Below, one piece after another: positions 39,105 to 48,113 of a stretch of 64,000 nucleotides of DNA (position 1 is the stretch's first letter; every line of letters starts with the position of its first letter). The DNA is from Gordonia soli NBRC 108243 (GTDB taxonomy: Bacteria; Actinomycetota; Actinomycetes; Mycobacteriales; Mycobacteriaceae). The position numbers were made by a program, and so were the translations under genes. The notes beneath the pieces are model-generated. The model was not told where the DNA came from. It ran no database searches and saw only the letters and a list, made by a program, of their open reading frames with translations. The stretch covers positions 248,001-312,000 of the forward strand of contig NZ_BANX01000005.1 in assembly GCF_000334455.1 (NCBI RefSeq), given 5' to 3'.

Positions 39105-41651
39105 TCAGAGGTCTCCGGGGAGTTTGTCGCGGCGGATCCCACGCCACGACGGATGGCGCAGGTGGCCGGTGGTCGTCCAGTCCATGAAGCGCACCTCGCC
39201 GACGAGCTTGGGCAGCACCCAGACGGCACTGGACGCGACCGGACGGTCGAGCTTGTCCAGGAACGGGCAGGTACGGATGACCAGTGGCTCGAGTTCCTCG
39301 GCCAAGGCGCGTAACTGCGCATCGGTGAATCCGGTGCCGACCCGTCCGACGTAACGCAGTCCCGTCTCCTCGGGGAGTCCGAGTAGCAGAGATCCGATGG
39401 TCGACGATCGGTTGCCCCGCCCCGGTCGGTAGCCGCCGATGACCACCTCGATGTCGGACCAGTTCTTGTGCTTACGCCAGTTCGCCGACCGGCGACCCTG
39501 CTGATACGTCGACGAACGCCGCTTGGCGACAACGCCTTCCAGGTTCCTCTCGGTGCTCTGCTCGACCGCCCTGCGTCCCGGTCCGTCGAGCAGCGGAGGG
39601 ATCTCGGCGTAGTCGGAGTCGCGGAAGGCGGGCGCGAGTTCGTCGAGGAGTTCGCGACGCTGTGCCCACGGTGTCCGGATGAGGGAGCTGCCGTTGAGGT
39701 AGAGGATGTCGAAGAGCAGCAGTTTGAGTGCGTAGTCCTCATCGGCGTGATTGCGCGCGGCCAACAGGGTGAAGTTGGTCCGGCCGGTCGAGTCGACCGC
39801 CACCACCTCGCCGTCGAGCACCACGTCGAGCAGTCCGAGTTCGTCGGCAACCGAGCGGAGTTCCGGGAAGTCGGCGGTCATGTCGATACCCGACCGGGAG
39901 GTGAGCCGGAAGTCGCCGCCGATGTACCGCAACAGGATCCGGTAACCGTCCCACTTGCCCTCGAACGCCCAGTCGCGTCCGTCGAGGTTGTCGATGGTGT
40001 CGTCGGTGGCCAGCATCGGACGTGGGTCCTTGAGACTATCGGGCAGGATCGGTCGCGGCTCGTCGCTCATCAGGTGCGCCAGCCAGTTCTTGTCGCCGGT
40101 GCGGATCAACGCGTAGCGCCCTTGGATACGCTCACCGTGCAGGCGGACGATTATCTCCTTGTCGCGCCACTTCTCGGTCTCGTACGTTCCGCGATCCCAG
40201 ATCTCCACGTGCCCACCGCCGTATTCCCCTGCGGGGATATCGCCGGCGAACTCGGCGTAGTCCATCGGGTGGTCTTCGGTTTGTACTGCGAGCCGGTTCT
40301 GGGCCGGGTCGTCGGGCAGGTTCTTGGGGACTGCCCACGACACCAGCACGCCGTCACGTTCGAGCCGGAAGTCGTAGTGCAGCCGACGTGCGTGGTGTTC
40401 CTGGATGACGAAGATCGGTGTGCCAGGCGCAGAACCGTCGCGCGTCCCACCGCCGTCGGAGTCGTCGACGTCACCCCGACTCCGTCGCCGATGCTGCTCG
40501 TCGCCGAACGGCTCCGGGGTCTTCGACGAGTCACGCTTGCGGCGGTACTCGTGCAGGTCGACGACCGCGCGTGAGGGGGACGCGATCACCTCGACACCCG
40601 TTTGATCGGACTTCTCCTCGGCCTCGGCGACGAGCGCCGGTTCGGTGTTGACTTCGTGGCCGTCGTCGGTGTCGAGTGGATCGTCGTACGGGTCGTCGAG
40701 TCCGTCGAGGAGGTCACCGTCGGCGTCGACCCGCTCGAGCACCTCGGTGAACAGCAACTGCTCGATGTCGGGGTCGGCGAGTTCGTCCCAGCTGCGCGGC
40801 GCAGCGACCCACGGCTGTTCCCGGCCGCGTAGCGAGTACGGCGACAACGTGGTCTTCGATCCGCTGTTCTGACTCCAGTCGATGAACACGCGCTGGTCCC
40901 GCACCGACTTCGACATCGACGCGGTGATCTCGTCGGGATGCGCCTTCGCCAGGGTGGTGGCGATCTGTCGGGCGACGGTACGGGCCGAATCCGGCGAGAC
41001 CGGGCGTGGGAAGCGGGCGTACACGTGCAGGCCCTTGCCGCCGCTGGTCACCGGCCAGGACTCGAGCCCGGCTGCGGCCAGCATGTCGCGGATCATCAGC
41101 GCGACCTCGGCGCAGCGGTGCAACGGCACACCCGGTCCGGGGTCGAGATCCAATACGAGGCGGTTCGCCTGGCCCCGCCATCGACCCGTCTTCTGATCGG
41201 TGCGCTGCTCGTCGGCGCCGTCGTCGGCGATCGGCACGGCGTCGTCGCCGTCGGTGGCGTCCTGCACCGGCACACGCCACTGCGGCGTGTGCAGTTCCAG
41301 TGCGGCCATCTGCGCCATCCAGACGAGGTCGGCGCGCGACCGGGCCAAGGGGTAGGTGATCACCCGACTCGTGTGCTCGATCCCGTAGCGGGCGATCCAT
41401 GCGGGCGAGCTGTCGGGCAGATCCTTCTCGAAGAACGGGGTCGACTCGATGCCGTTCGGCCATCGCTTACGGGTGATCAGTCGGCCGGCGAGGTGCGGGA
41501 GCATCGTGTCGGCGATGCGGCTGTAATAGTCGATGACCTCGAACTTGCGGGTCCCGGACGCAGGGTAGAGGACCTTGCTCAGATTCGTTATCGAGATCCG
41601 ATGCCCGTCCACCTCCAGGCTGTCACCGCCACCCATGCGCCCATTGTCCAC
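39105..41651 (-). CDS. ligD: multifunctional ATP-dependent DNA ligase LigD (non-homologous end joining)
   Basis: The 848-residue protein has the mycobacterial domain order. First is a polymerase/primase domain (residues about 15-310; RLVLDLDPG metal motif, SGGKGLHVY, DWSQN). After an acidic linker comes the phosphoesterase domain (about 395-530; FVIQEHHARRLHYDFRLE with catalytic histidines, GEYGGG). Last is the ATP-dependent ligase domain (about 560-845; nucleotidyl lysine in EGKWDGYR). LigD fills, trims and seals double-strand breaks brought together by Ku. The gene is divergent from ku with only 56 bases between starts, so both probably share a control region. The linker is longer than in Rv0938. 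Confidence 0.95.
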   Translation of the reverse strand: MDNGRMGGGDSLEVDGHRISITNLSKVLYPASGTRKFEVIDYYSRIADTMLPHLAGRLITRKRWPNGIESTPFFEKDLPDSSPAWIARYGIEHTSRVITYPLARSRADLVWMAQMAALELHTPQWRVPVQDATDGDDAVPIADDGADEQRTDQKTGRWRGQANRLVLDLDPGPGVPLHRCAEVALMIRDMLAAAGLESWPVTSGGKGLHVYARFPRPVSPDSARTVARQIATTLAKAHPDEITASMSKSVRDQRVFIDWSQNSGSKTTLSPYSLRGREQPWVAAPRSWDELADPDIEQLLFTEVLERVDADGDLLDGLDDPYDDPLDTDDGHEVNTEPALVAEAEEKSDQTGVEVIASPSRAVVDLHEYRRKRDSSKTPEPFGDEQHRRRSRGDVDDSDGGGTRDGSAPGTPIFVIQEHHARRLHYDFRLERDGVLVSWAVPKNLPDDPAQNRLAVQTEDHPMDYAEFAGDIPAGEYGGGHVEIWDRGTYETEKWRDKEIIVRLHGERIQGRYALIRTGDKNWLAHLMSDEPRPILPDSLKDPRPMLATDDTIDNLDGRDWAFEGKWDGYRILLRYIGGDFRLTSRSGIDMTADFPELRSVADELGLLDVVLDGEVVAVDSTGRTNFTLLAARNHADEDYALKLLLFDILYLNGSSLIRTPWAQRRELLDELAPAFRDSDYAEIPPLLDGPGRRAVEQSTERNLEGVVAKRRSSTYQQGRRSANWRKHKNWSDIEVVIGGYRPGRGNRSSTIGSLLLGLPEETGLRYVGRVGTGFTDAQLRALAEELEPLVIRTCPFLDKLDRPVASSAVWVLPKLVGEVRFMDWTTTGHLRHPSWRGIRRDKLPGDL

Positions 41652-41707
41652 GCTCGAGAACCTGGTTGTACCCCGACGAGGGACGTCGGCAATGGCAGAA
41701 TGACGGC

Positions 41708-42634
41708 ATGCGCTCGATCTGGAAAGGCGATCTGAGCTTTGGGTTGGTCAACGTGCCGGTCAAGGTCTATTCGGCGACGGAGAGTCACGACCGGAAGTCG
41801 TATCAGGTCGACTCGAAGGACGGCACCCGCATCCGCTATCGGCGCGTCCGGGAGGGCACCGACTCCGAGGTCGACTACTCCGACATCGCCAACGCCTACG
41901 AGTCCGACAACGGCGAGACGGTCATCCTGACCAAGGAGGACCTGGCGACGCTGCCGGTCCAGAAGAGTCCGGAGATCTCGATCCTGGAGTTCGTACCCGT
42001 CGAGCAGGTCGACCCGATCTACTTCGACAAGCCGTACTACCTCGAGCCCGCTTCCAAATCGCCCAAGGCGTACGCGTTGTTGGCCAAGGCGCTCGACGAG
42101 ACCGATCGCCTGGCCATCGCGACGTTCACGCTCCGCAACCGCACCCGGTTGGCGGCGCTGCGCGTCGTCGACAACGTGATGACCTTGCAGACATTGCTGT
42201 GGCCCGACGAGGTGCGCAAGGCCGACTTCTCGTTCCTCGACGACGACCTCACCATCCGACCGCAGGAACTCGAGATGGCGTCGTCGCTCATCGACACCAT
42301 GGCCAAGGACTTCGACCCGAGCGAGTTCGAGGACACCTATCAGTTGGAGTTGTCGAAGCTGGTGGAGGCCAAGGCCGATGGGGCCGAGGCCTTCCCGGAG
42401 GAGGAGGAAGAGGACTCCGACACCGACGACGATTCCGAGGTCGCTGATCTCCTCGCCGCGCTCCGGGCGTCGGTGAAGGACAAGGACTCCGGCGATTCGG
42501 GTTCGGCCCCGGCGAAGAAGACCGCGGCGAAGAAGGCGCCCGCCAAGAAGGCCCCGGCGAAGAAGGCGCCCGCCAGGAAGACCGCAGCCAAGAAGGCGCC
42601 CGCCAAGAAGACCGCCCGCAAGAAGGCGAGCTGA
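41708..42634 (+). CDS. ku: Ku DNA end-binding protein
   Basis: The 308-residue protein starts MRSIWKGDLSFGLVNVPVKVYSATE, the standard start of bacterial Ku. It keeps the core beta-barrel region with LATLPVQKSPEISILEFV and the bridge KPYYLEP. It homodimerises on DNA ends and recruits LigD. From about residue 250 there is an acidic stretch (EEEEEDSDTDDDSE), then a Lys/Ala/Pro tail with repeated APAKK units like that of M. smegmatis Ku, which adds non-specific DNA binding. The neighbour on the other side of the 56-base gap is ligD. Confidence 0.95.
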   Translation: MRSIWKGDLSFGLVNVPVKVYSATESHDRKSYQVDSKDGTRIRYRRVREGTDSEVDYSDIANAYESDNGETVILTKEDLATLPVQKSPEISILEFVPVEQVDPIYFDKPYYLEPASKSPKAYALLAKALDETDRLAIATFTLRNRTRLAALRVVDNVMTLQTLLWPDEVRKADFSFLDDDLTIRPQELEMASSLIDTMAKDFDPSEFEDTYQLELSKLVEAKADGAEAFPEEEEEDSDTDDDSEVADLLAALRASVKDKDSGDSGSAPAKKTAAKKAPAKKAPAKKAPARKTAAKKAPAKKTARKKAS

Positions 42635-42644
42635 CCGCGATCTC

Positions 42645-42681
42645 GTAGTACGAAACGACCTCAGGAGCCGCGTCGTACTAC
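42645..42681. terminator. hairpin after ku
   Basis: GTAGTACGA (42645-42653) pairs exactly with TCGTACTAC (42673-42681). It starts 11 bases after the ku stop. No T-run follows, so factor-independent termination is uncertain. Confidence 0.5.
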
Positions 42682-42737
42682 CGAATCGGCACGATAATCG
42701 GTGGCCGAGCACTCCCGGGATCGGGCATCCTCGGAAG

Positions 42738-44045
42738 GTGACCGCCCCGCTCGACACCCGTCTGCCCACAGCGCTGAAGCCTTTCGCGCTGCGGCAGTAC
42801 CGGCTGCTGGCGGCCGGGTTGGTGCTGGCGATGTTCGCCGATGGCGTGTGGACCGTCGGCGTGGTGTGGCAGGTCATCGCGATGGACGGCGGACCGGTCC
42901 AGGTGTCGATGGTGACCGGTGTCGCGGCCGTCGCGATGGTCGCGTCGACTCTCGTCGGTGGCGTACTCGCCGACCGTGTGTCGCAGCGACTGATCATGAT
43001 CGCGCTCGAGGTGGTAAAGCTGCTCGCCTTCGTGATCGTCGGGATCACTGCTCTCGCAGGTTCTCTCACGTTCTGGCATCTGATCCTGGCTGCGGTGGCA
43101 GGCGGCATCACCACCGGCATGTACTACCCGGCATATTCGGCGATCCTGCCCAGCATCGTGCACGCGACGCAACTGCAGGCGGCCAACGGGATCGAAGGGT
43201 TCCTGCGTCCGGTCGTCTTCCAGGCGGTCGGCCCGATGGTGGCCGGTGGTGTCATCTCGGTGGCGGCCCCCGGTCTGGCAATCGCCCTGGCCGGAATCGC
43301 GAGTCTCGCCTCGGCGCTGTTCTACGTGGCGATGTCGCCGGTGGCGGTCCGTCGGGACACCTCAGGACTCGCCGCGCATCCACTCCGGTCGGCGATGACC
43401 GACCTGGTGGAGGGGTTCGTCTACATGTGGCGCACGCCGTGGTTGTGGGCGACGCTCTTCTACGCCTGCATCCTGGTGCTCGCCACCATGGGACCGATCG
43501 AGGTGTTGGTGCCGTTCGCACTTCGCGAACGGGTCGACGGCGGGGCCGGCGACCACTCGCTGGTGCTCGCCGGATTCGGCATCGGAGCCGCGCTCGGCTC
43601 GCTGGCGTTCGCCTCGTTCCCGATGCCGCGGCGCTACCTGTCGGTGATGTTCGCGATCTGGGGGTGTTCGAGTGTGCCGCTGGTGATCATGGGGCTCGCC
43701 GGTCAGACCTGGATGTTCGTCGCGGCCGGATTCCTGATGGGCATCTTGTTCGACGGTCCGATGGTGCTGTGGGGAACGCTCTTACAGCGTCGTGTGCCTC
43801 CTGCGTTGCTCGGCCGGATCGCAAGCCTCGACTTCTTCGTCTCGGTGGCGCTGATGCCGGTGTCGATGGCGATCGCGGCGCCGGTCAGCGAGGCCATCGG
43901 ACTGACCGCGACCTTCGTGCTCGCAGGCGTGCTCCCGGTGCCGGTGGCGGTCGCGTTCTACCTCGCCGCGCGGCTCTGGCGCGACGAGATCGCCAACTCG
44001 CTCGACGATGCGTCGGTGATCACGGAGCCGGTGACTGCGGCCTGA
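42738..44045 (+). CDS. major facilitator superfamily exporter (EntS/MFS_3 type)
   Basis: The 435-residue protein has 12 predicted helices beginning ALKPFALRQYRLLAAGLVLAMFADGVWTVGVVWQV, the first-helix pattern of EntS-like drug or siderophore exporters. The conserved loop GGVLADRVSQRL follows helix 2. The substrate is unknown, as no siderophore or resistance genes are nearby. The GTG start follows GGAAG closely. It is convergent with lysG. Confidence 0.82.
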   Translation: MTAPLDTRLPTALKPFALRQYRLLAAGLVLAMFADGVWTVGVVWQVIAMDGGPVQVSMVTGVAAVAMVASTLVGGVLADRVSQRLIMIALEVVKLLAFVIVGITALAGSLTFWHLILAAVAGGITTGMYYPAYSAILPSIVHATQLQAANGIEGFLRPVVFQAVGPMVAGGVISVAAPGLAIALAGIASLASALFYVAMSPVAVRRDTSGLAAHPLRSAMTDLVEGFVYMWRTPWLWATLFYACILVLATMGPIEVLVPFALRERVDGGAGDHSLVLAGFGIGAALGSLAFASFPMPRRYLSVMFAIWGCSSVPLVIMGLAGQTWMFVAAGFLMGILFDGPMVLWGTLLQRRVPPALLGRIASLDFFVSVALMPVSMAIAAPVSEAIGLTATFVLAGVLPVPVAVAFYLAARLWRDEIANSLDDASVITEPVTAA

Positions 44046-44071
44046 CAGTGTGGTCCGACCGTGGGTGATCG

Positions 44072-44986
44072 TCAGATCTGGACCAGCTCACGCCGAGCCG
44101 CGTCGACGACCGCAGTCGTGAGAGCGGCCAGCAACGGTGAGCTGAGCGTCCAGAACTGCCAGTGCAGCGGGACGTCGACGTGGCTGTCGACGATCGGGAC
44201 CAGCGAGCCGTCGGCCAGGGCGTCGGGGACCTGGGCGATCGGTACCGCGCCCCAGCCCATTCCGGCTGCGATGGCGCGATGGTATTCGGTCGACGCCGGG
44301 ATGTAGACGATCGGTGGGTCGATCGTCCCCGCCGTGACGGTCCGCAACGTGTCGCGCTGCAGGTAGTCGTTGCGGTCGAACATCACCATCGGGGCGCGGG
44401 CGAGGTCTCGGTCGGTCGGGCCGTCGGGGAGCCAGGTCTCCACGAACTCCGGTGTCGCGACCGGCAGGTATCGCATCGCACCGAGTGGGACGATGGTGCA
44501 CCCGCGGATCGCGATCGGATCGGAGGTGATGGCGCCCAACACCTCTCCTGACCGGAGCAGCAGGCTGTTCTGACTCTCGTCGTCGCGCATGACCTCCACC
44601 GCCATCGGGTGGTCGCGGTGCGCCTGTGCCAGGACCGGTAGCAGCCAGGTCGCGAGGGAGTCGGCGTTCGCGGCGATCGGCACGTGGACCCGAGGTCGGT
44701 CGCGGGGGTCGGAGGCCGACGAGTCGGGCAGGCCGACCAACTGCGACTGCGCCTCGTCGACCAACAGGGTCCACTGTTCGGCCAAGCGGACCAACACCTC
44801 TCCGTCCGGCGTGGCGGTCGCCGGCTTGGTGCGGCGCACGACGATCCGGCCGACCGCGGTCTCGAGCGCCTTGATCCGTTGGCTGACGGCGGACGGCGTG
44901 ATGTGGAGGGCCTTCGCCGCGGCGTCGAAGGTGCCCTCACGGAGGACCACGGCCAGGGTCACGACTCCGTCGTGCGAGATGTCCAT
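44072..44986 (-). CDS. lysG: LysG/ArgP-family LysR regulator
   Basis: The 304-residue protein has the N-terminal helix-turn-helix TFDAAAKALHITPSAVSQRIKALETAVG and belongs to the ArgP/LysG branch of LysR regulators, in which VSQRIKALE is conserved. LysG senses intracellular lysine or arginine and activates the divergent exporter gene lysE. Here lysE starts 72 bases away but is interrupted. A TCATGAA/ATTCATG-rich stretch at 44985-45010 may hold the binding site. Confidence 0.88.
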   Translation of the reverse strand: MDISHDGVVTLAVVLREGTFDAAAKALHITPSAVSQRIKALETAVGRIVVRRTKPATATPDGEVLVRLAEQWTLLVDEAQSQLVGLPDSSASDPRDRPRVHVPIAANADSLATWLLPVLAQAHRDHPMAVEVMRDDESQNSLLLRSGEVLGAITSDPIAIRGCTIVPLGAMRYLPVATPEFVETWLPDGPTDRDLARAPMVMFDRNDYLQRDTLRTVTAGTIDPPIVYIPASTEYHRAIAAGMGWGAVPIAQVPDALADGSLVPIVDSHVDVPLHWQFWTLSSPLLAALTTAVVDAARRELVQI

Positions 44987-45057
44987 GAAGTCATGCTAAT
45001 GATTCATGAAAAACATTCGCTGGCCTGATGGCGGATCGGCTCGTAGCGTCGTGCCTC

Positions 45058-45678
45058 GTGACCACGTACTTCTTCGCCGCGATGGCCGGACTGCTGACCG
45101 GCGCCGGACTGATCATCGCGATCGGACCACAGAACGTCTTCGTGCTCCGACAGGGTGTCGCCCGCGCCCACATCACGCCGGTGATCGTGGTGTGCGTGGT
45201 CAGCGACGTCCTGCTCATCGCCGCAGGCGTCGCCGGGCTCGGCGCGTTGGTGGCCGCGCACCCGGGCGCAGTCACCGTCGCGAAGATCCTCGGCGGCGCA
45301 TACGTCATCGTGCTGGGACTGATGGCTGCACGCCGAAGCCTGCGGTCATCGGAGGCGCTGACGGTCGGCGCGCCCTCCTCGGCGACGGCGAGCCGGTGGG
45401 CAGCCGTCGGTGCGGCATTGGCGCTGACCTGACTGAACCCGCACGTCTATCTCGACACCGTGGTGACCATGGGTGCCATCGCGAATGGACACGGCAGTGC
45501 TCGATGGGCGTTCGCGATCGGTGCCTGCGTGGCAAGCGTGCTGTGGTTCGCCGCGCTCGGACACGGCGCCCAACGTCTCGCGCCGCTGTTCGCTGCACCG
45601 CGGGCATGGAAGATCCTCGACGGCGTGGTCGCCGTCGTCATGCTGACGATGGGCGGGATCCTGATCGCGTCGGTGTGA
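45058..45678 (+). pseudogene. lysE: lysE-type basic amino acid exporter interrupted by an in-frame TGA
   Basis: The frame encodes a typical LysE: GLLTGAGLIIAIGPQNVFVLRQG at the start, VCVVSDVLLIAAGVAGLG, then ALALT-stop-LNPHVYLDTVV, then the last helices to 45678. LysE proteins have Trp at the stopped position (LTWLNP), so a single TGG-to-TGA change at 45430-45432 explains the break and the frame is intact on both sides. Without it the protein would be 206 residues from the GTG at 45058 (an ATG at 45028 is an alternative start). Either the exporter is lost, or TGA is read through, or the base is a sequencing error. The intact neighbouring lysG argues for a recent event. Confidence 0.88.
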
Positions 45679-45707
45679 GCGCGAACGAAAGCCGAGCCCG
45701 GCCACAC

Positions 45708-45776
45708 GTTCCTCCGCCCCGAACTTCTTCCTCCGCTACCTGCAGGCGGCGGAAGAAGGAGTTCGGGGCGGAAGAG
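45708..45776. repeat. TTCCTCCGCCCCGAAC hairpin, copy 2
   Basis: GTTCCTCCGCCCCGAAC (45708-45724) pairs with GTTCGGGGCGGAAGAG (45761-45776), and CTTCTTCC pairs with GGAAGAAG inside. It is the same element as at 36965-37032, with a different loop and without the tandem units. It lies between the lysE stop and the convergent MMPL gene stop. Confidence 0.85.
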
Positions 45777-45790
45777 TGCGCGGGTCGGGG

Positions 45791-48022
45791 TCAGGCGCCG
45801 GCCGGCACCGGATCGCGCTTGTCGTCGGTGTCGTCGATCGGGATCTCGCGAATCCGGGTTCCCTCGATGTCGACGTTCGGCACGATCTTGTCGAGCCACT
45901 TCGGCAGCTTCCACGCTGCGTCGCCCAGCAGGGTGATCACTGCGGGAACGACGATCATGCGGATGACGAAGGCGTCGAAGAACACCGCGGCCGCCAGCGC
46001 GAAGCCCATCATCCGGGCGATGGTGTCCGGGGCGAGCATGAACGCGGCGAACACCGAGATCATGATGACCGCGGCCGATGCGACGACGCGGGCGCCGTGT
46101 TGGTACCCGACGACGATCGCCTCCTTGGCCGGTACGCCGTGGACGTACTCCTCGCGCATCCGCGTCACCAGGAACACCTGGTAGTCCATCGCGAGGCCGA
46201 ACACCACGCCGATCAGGAAGATCGGCAGGAACGAGATGATCGGCTTGGTGTGCTCGATCAAGCCCAGGTGGCCCTCCTGGAAGATCCACACCGTCGCGCC
46301 GAACGTGGCGAGCACCGAGAACAGGAACCCGATCGTCGCGATGAGCGGGACCAGGATGGACCGGAACACGATCACCAGGATGATGAACGCCAGACCGACC
46401 ACCAGGATCAGGAACGGGATCAGCGCCGAGCTGAGCTTCGACGAGATGTCGGACATGATCGCGGTCTGACCGCCGACGTTCACCTGGGCCCCGTCGACCG
46501 ACCGTGAGTAGTCGCGGATCTGTTCCATCAGATCGTGCGTCGCCGGTCCGCTCGGGGACTGCTCCGGTGTCACGGTGATCAGGGCCGCGGTGGCGCCTTG
46601 CTGCGGCTGGGCCGGGTTCGACCCATTGCCCACCCACACGATCTGGTCGGGGGTCGCGACGTTGCCGAGCGTCTTGACGTGCTCGACGACCGCGTTCGCC
46701 GCGGGCGCCACGTCCTGACCGTCGGACGACTTGACGGTCACCAGCAGCGGTCCGTTGACGCCCTCGCCGAAGCCCCGCTTGAGCAGCTGCGATGCCGCGT
46801 ATTCGCGGTCGGTGGTCGACTCCAGGCCGAGCTGCAGGTTGGTGACCGGGATGGCCGCGATCACCAGGACCGCGAGACCGACGAGGGCCACCGGGAGTGG
46901 GAAGCGCGTCACGAATCGCGCGAAGCGCAGACCGTTGGACGGCTGCTCGTCGGGTTCGTCGCCGTGACGGATGCCCGGGATACGCGGGCTGAAGGCGAAG
47001 CGGCCGAAGACGCCGAGCAGGGCGGGGATCAGGGTGATGGCGCCGAGGACCGCGACCAGGACGGCGACCGCCGCAGCCACACCCATCTGGGTGATGAACG
47101 GGATGCCGACCACGGCCAGCGCGGCCACCGCGATCATCACGGTCAGGCCGGCGAAGACGACCGCGGAACCCGCCGTCCCGACGGCTCTGCCCGCGGCGGC
47201 CTCCCTGCTGCCGCCCAGGTTCAGCTCGGACCGGTACCGCGACACGATGAAGAGTGCGTAGTCGATCGAGACCGCGATGCCGAGCATCGTGATGATCGCC
47301 GTCGCGCTCTGCTGGACGTTCATGAACTCGGAGCTCAGTGTGACCAGCATGATGGTGATGCCGACGCCGAAAATGCCGGTGACCAGCGGGATGAAGGCCG
47401 CGACGAGCGCGCCGAAGGCGACGATCATGATGACGAAGGCGACGGCGAATCCGAGAAGTTCGGCGGCTCCGCCCTGTTCGAACACCTGCATCAGCGAACC
47501 GGTGCCCTCGACCTCGAGCCCGTTGCCGCGATGGTCCGCGAGCAGCTTCTCGAACTGCTCCATGTCCGGCGCAGTCAGGTCCTCGACCGGGATGTTCTGC
47601 CGGATCTGGATCAGGCCGACCTTCCCGTTGTCGCCCAGCACCTTCGATGCCAGCGCGGGCTGGGCCTGGGCTGCGGTCACCGGGTTGAGGATCAGCTGCG
47701 GGTCGACCACCTTGGGCAGCGTCTTCGCCTGTGCGACGAGGGCGTCGATCTGCTGCTGATGCGCGGCCAGTCCGTCGTCGGCGGACAGGACGATGCTCGT
47801 GGACGCGGTCAGCTGCTGCTTGTTCGCATCCGGGAACTCTTCCTGCAGAACGGACATCGCGCGGTCGGAGTCGGTCCCCGGCAACTCGAAGTCGGTGGCG
47901 AACTTGGGTTGGAGCGCACCGACGAGGGCGCCCAGTGCGATGAGGATCGCGACCCAGACCGACACGAACCACCACTTGCGGCGGAACGCGAAACGGCCCA
48001 GTCGATAGAGCGCGAGTGCCAT
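45791..48022 (-). CDS. MMPL-family RND transporter
   Basis: The 743-residue protein has the MMPL layout: one helix, a large external loop (about residues 45-180), five helices, a second loop and six more helices. Each half holds the proton-relay aspartate-tyrosine pair, in AVSIDYALFIVSRYRSEL near residue 255 and FGLAMDYQVFLVTRMREEY near 620. MMPL proteins export lipids, glycolipids or drugs across the inner membrane by proton antiport. No lipid-synthesis gene lies beside it, so the cargo is unknown. The ATG with AAGG upstream lies 50 codons inside the longest frame and gives the expected MALALYRLGRFAFRRKWW start. Confidence 0.9.
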   Translation of the reverse strand: MALALYRLGRFAFRRKWWFVSVWVAILIALGALVGALQPKFATDFELPGTDSDRAMSVLQEEFPDANKQQLTASTSIVLSADDGLAAHQQQIDALVAQAKTLPKVVDPQLILNPVTAAQAQPALASKVLGDNGKVGLIQIRQNIPVEDLTAPDMEQFEKLLADHRGNGLEVEGTGSLMQVFEQGGAAELLGFAVAFVIMIVAFGALVAAFIPLVTGIFGVGITIMLVTLSSEFMNVQQSATAIITMLGIAVSIDYALFIVSRYRSELNLGGSREAAAGRAVGTAGSAVVFAGLTVMIAVAALAVVGIPFITQMGVAAAVAVLVAVLGAITLIPALLGVFGRFAFSPRIPGIRHGDEPDEQPSNGLRFARFVTRFPLPVALVGLAVLVIAAIPVTNLQLGLESTTDREYAASQLLKRGFGEGVNGPLLVTVKSSDGQDVAPAANAVVEHVKTLGNVATPDQIVWVGNGSNPAQPQQGATAALITVTPEQSPSGPATHDLMEQIRDYSRSVDGAQVNVGGQTAIMSDISSKLSSALIPFLILVVGLAFIILVIVFRSILVPLIATIGFLFSVLATFGATVWIFQEGHLGLIEHTKPIISFLPIFLIGVVFGLAMDYQVFLVTRMREEYVHGVPAKEAIVVGYQHGARVVASAAVIMISVFAAFMLAPDTIARMMGFALAAAVFFDAFVIRMIVVPAVITLLGDAAWKLPKWLDKIVPNVDIEGTRIREIPIDDTDDKRDPVPAGA

Positions 48023-48113
48023 GGCAGACCTTCCGTCGTGATACCCGGTCAGGGTAGCCGGTCGATGTCCGACTCGACGTGGCGCAGGCCACTCCATCCC
48101 TAAGATGGCCCGT

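Noticed and set aside
42480..42634. Frameshift or expansion artefact in the Lys/Ala/Pro-rich end of ku
   Set aside because: Such tails with APAKK units are normal for mycobacterial-type Ku, and the frame is continuous to a proper stop.
46535..48103. 522-codon plus-strand frame opposite the MMPL gene
   Set aside because: Rich in Arg, Asp, Glu and His without motifs, and fully antisense to a well-conserved transporter.
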